Made by a program: the position numbers and the translations under genes
Shown here: one piece after another, positions 62,276 through 64,000 of the stretch
Numbering within the stretch: position 1 is the stretch's first letter
Layout: the number at the start of each line of letters is the position of its first letter
Assembly: GCA_021793515.1 (NCBI GenBank)
Contig: JAJYSP010000002.1
Span: 1 to 64,000 of the forward strand
Length of the DNA stretch: 64,000 bases
Source: Actinomycetes bacterium
GTDB lineage: Bacteria > Actinomycetota > Acidimicrobiia > Acidimicrobiales > RAAP-2
Direction of reading: 5' to 3'
The notes under the pieces: model-generated
What the model saw: the letters and a program-made list of their open reading frames with translations, nothing else
The model's database searches: none
Told to the model about the DNA's origin: nothing

Positions 62276-63112
62276 TTAGTTGACCGAGGCCGCGACATCG
62301 GACCGTGAACCACCCGTAGTGATGATCTCGACCGCGCTCGAGGTGTCATAGTTGGCGGCCGGGCCGCTACTGACGAGCGTGCCGAGGTACATGACCGCGA
62401 TCCGGTCGGCGACCTCGAAGACGTCGACGAGGTTGTGTGAGATGACGAGCACCGCGATGCCGCGTGACGCCAGTCGTTTAATCAAATCGATGACCTGAGC
62501 CGTCTGCGAGACGCCCAGCGCAGCCGTCGGCTCGTCCATGATCACCAGCTTGGACTCGTGCATGACCGCTCTCGCTACGGCGATCGCCTGGCGCTGGCCA
62601 CCCGAGAGCGACCCGACCAACTGACGGACCGATTGCACGGTAGAAACGGACAACTCGCTCAACACGCGTTTGGTGTTGAGCTCCATCTTGATCTCGTCCA
62701 ATGTGAAGTGGCGGCTCTCTTCGTGACCGAGGTACATGTTCTGGACGATGTCGAGGTTGTCGCACAGCGCGAGGTCCTGATACACCGTCGCAATACCGAG
62801 ATTCTCGGCGTCTCGCGGCGTGTGCATGGTGACCTTACGCCCCTCCCAGAAGATGTCGCCGCTCGTGGGTGCGTAGATACCCGCGATGGCCTTGATCAGC
62901 GTCGACTTTCCGGCACCGTTGTCGCCGATGAGCGCCGTGACCTGGCCGGCGGGAATGTCGAGGTCGACGTGCTTGAGCGCCTCAACAGCACCGAAGCTCT
63001 TCGTGATACCGCGCAGACTCAGCAGGGTCGACGACGCGACCCCCGAATCAGCGGATACCGACACCCCATTTGGGGGCGTGAGGGGACTCGTCGATTCGGG
63101 GGTCGTCGTCAT
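62276..63112 (-). CDS. Sugar ABC transporter ATP-binding protein
   Basis: 278 residues with one nucleotide-binding domain. It has Walker A GDNGAGKST, the Q-loop in VYQDLALC, signature SGGQRQ, Walker B LVIMDEPTAAL and a switch His in ISHNL. Single-domain ATPases of this kind occur in XylG-like or FrcA-like systems, where two copies pair. The N-terminal 28 residues are an unconserved tail. Confidence 0.93.
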   Translation of the reverse strand: MTTTPESTSPLTPPNGVSVSADSGVASSTLLSLRGITKSFGAVEALKHVDLDIPAGQVTALIGDNGAGKSTLIKAIAGIYAPTSGDIFWEGRKVTMHTPRDAENLGIATVYQDLALCDNLDIVQNMYLGHEESRHFTLDEIKMELNTKRVLSELSVSTVQSVRQLVGSLSGGQRQAIAVARAVMHESKLVIMDEPTAALGVSQTAQVIDLIKRLASRGIAVLVISHNLVDVFEVADRIAVMYLGTLVSSGPAANYDTSSAVEIITTGGSRSDVAASVN

Positions 63113-63121
63113 CGTCAGGTA

Positions 63122-64000
63122 CTACTTAATCCCGTACTTCGTGCAGTCCTGCGCGTACGTCGGCTGCGGTGAGCCGGCGACGGTGGGTGATGCACTCGTG
63201 CACAGCGCTGAAGCCATGATGACCTTGTCCTTGATGACCGTCTTCTGAACGGTGGACGCCGTGACCCACTCAGCGGTCAGGAGGACCGAGGGGACCTTCT
63301 TCAAGCTGTTGATGGTCGCGACCGAGTCAGTCGATGTGCCGTTGACGAGGCCCGCCGGCGGACGAACGCCCGCACGCAGGTAGATAGCCAACGCAGCCGC
63401 GGCCTGAGCCTCGAGCCAGATCGGCTTGTAGACGGTGCCGCACTGGTAGCCAGAGATGATGTTCTGGAAACCGGTCAGCGTCGCGTCCTGACCCGTGAAG
63501 GGAATCGTCTGCGGCTTGAGGCCCTTGCTCTGCAGGTAGCTGATGATCGGCGCAGCGTTCTCGTCGTTCGGCGTGACGACCGCGTTGATCTTCGGGTTCG
63601 CCGTGTAGGCACCTTGGAAGTCAGTCAGTGCGACCGACGGCGTCCATGTCCCGACGTTCTCGAGCACGGTGTTAGCCGAGCCACTCTTCGTGTTGTAGCC
63701 GGCACCGTTCAGCACGGCGTCATAGCCCTGGGCGAACAGCGTGGCGTTGTTGTCCGTGGGTGCGCCCTTCATGACGTAGACCACCGGGTTGTTAATCTTC
63801 CACGCGGTTAGGCACGACAGCATGCCCTTACCGATGAGTGTTCCGACGGCCACGTTATTGAAGCTCACGTAGTAGCTACGTGCACCACCGAGAGTCAAGC
63901 GGTCATAGTCGATCACCTTGACGCCACGGGCCTTCGCGTAGGCCTCAATCACCGCACCGGTGGTCGAGTCCAGCGGGTCGAGCAGCAGCACCTTGGCGCC
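63122..64000 (-). CDS. Sugar ABC transporter substrate-binding protein (partial)
   Basis: The C-terminal 292 or so residues; the gene continues beyond the right edge. VLLLDPLDSTTGAVIEAYAK, VVTPNDENAAPIISYL and FTGQDATLTGFQNIISG match periplasmic-binding type 1 XylF-like proteins. The signal peptide lies outside the window. The sugar is unknown, though ribose- or xylose-like molecules are favoured by the family. Confidence 0.93.
   Translation of the reverse strand, partial: GAKVLLLDPLDSTTGAVIEAYAKARGVKVIDYDRLTLGGARSYYVSFNNVAVGTLIGKGMLSCLTAWKINNPVVYVMKGAPTDNNATLFAQGYDAVLNGAGYNTKSGSANTVLENVGTWTPSVALTDFQGAYTANPKINAVVTPNDENAAPIISYLQSKGLKPQTIPFTGQDATLTGFQNIISGYQCGTVYKPIWLEAQAAAALAIYLRAGVRPPAGLVNGTSTDSVATINSLKKVPSVLLTAEWVTASTVQKTVIKDKVIMASALCTSASPTVAGSPQPTYAQDCTKYGIK

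Noticed and set aside
1-64000. CRISPR arrays, insertion sequences, integrases, tRNA genes
   Set aside because: I found no regularly spaced repeats, transposase motifs or cloverleaf-like stretches in the intergenic regions, which are mostly under 100 bases.

Overview
The window is one stretch of high-GC actinobacterial chromosome. The 16S rRNA fragment at the left edge, actinobacterial markers (MihF, the degenerate PriA, the infC-rpmI-rplT-trmH-pheST order) and an aerobic aa3-type oxidase with menaquinone genes fit an Acidimicrobiia-like actinobacterium. That class assignment is inferred from reading the 16S 5' region and the gene content, not from a database search. It is core chromosome: I see no insertion sequence, integrase, prophage, CRISPR array or tRNA gene. 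Most genes are on the minus strand in tightly packed operons whose stop and start codons overlap (GTGA, ATGA, TAGTG).

Layout. 1-884: 5' end of a minus-strand rrn operon, its leader and promoters, and a perfect plus-strand terminator hairpin just upstream. 885-7198: argC-argB-argF-argR-argG-argH-ybaK, without argJ and argD, with a candidate ARG box shared with a divergent DMT exporter (7264-8160). 8113-14410: infC-rpmI-rplT-trmH-pheS-pheT-thioesterase. 14774-16035: two small plus-strand genes of unknown role and a cold-shock-like gene. 16032-20871: def-fmt-rpe-ribD-ribBA-ribH, without riboflavin synthase. 20889-26242: mihF-gmk-rpoZ-coaBC-metK-priA. 26285-35255: the pyrimidine operon pyrR-pyrB-pyrC-carA-carB-pyrD-pyrF.

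35333-45859 is the most unusual region, a terminal oxidase island. It holds CoxI, CoxII, CoxIII, an extra cupredoxin with a C-x3-C motif, two CtaG-like assembly proteins (one without the histidines of the other), two SCO1-like copper chaperone domains (one fused to a multi-pass membrane domain), a pair of small membrane proteins sharing LSWAYVFEWP at either end, and a 37-residue membrane peptide gene. CoxI keeps its haem and copper ligands but lacks the signature residues of both the D and K proton pathways.

45878-50876: aroC-aroK-aroB-aroQ-efp-nusB and nfuA. 50930-52649: four small or unknown genes, including a lipoprotein. 52646-60232: tyrS, ccdA and menaquinone genes menD, menH, menA, menB, menE (menC and menF absent). 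60236-64000: a monosaccharide-type ABC transporter followed by a short-chain dehydrogenase, running off the right edge.

A window-wide pattern is visible at operon starts. A TANNNT hexamer sits 6 bases upstream of the ATG or GTG in at least 12 genes, and 7-8 bases upstream in several more, usually without a Shine-Dalgarno sequence. This implies widespread leaderless transcription. The genes inside operons, and those with evident leaders (infC, efp, pyrR), are the ones that show ribosome binding sites.
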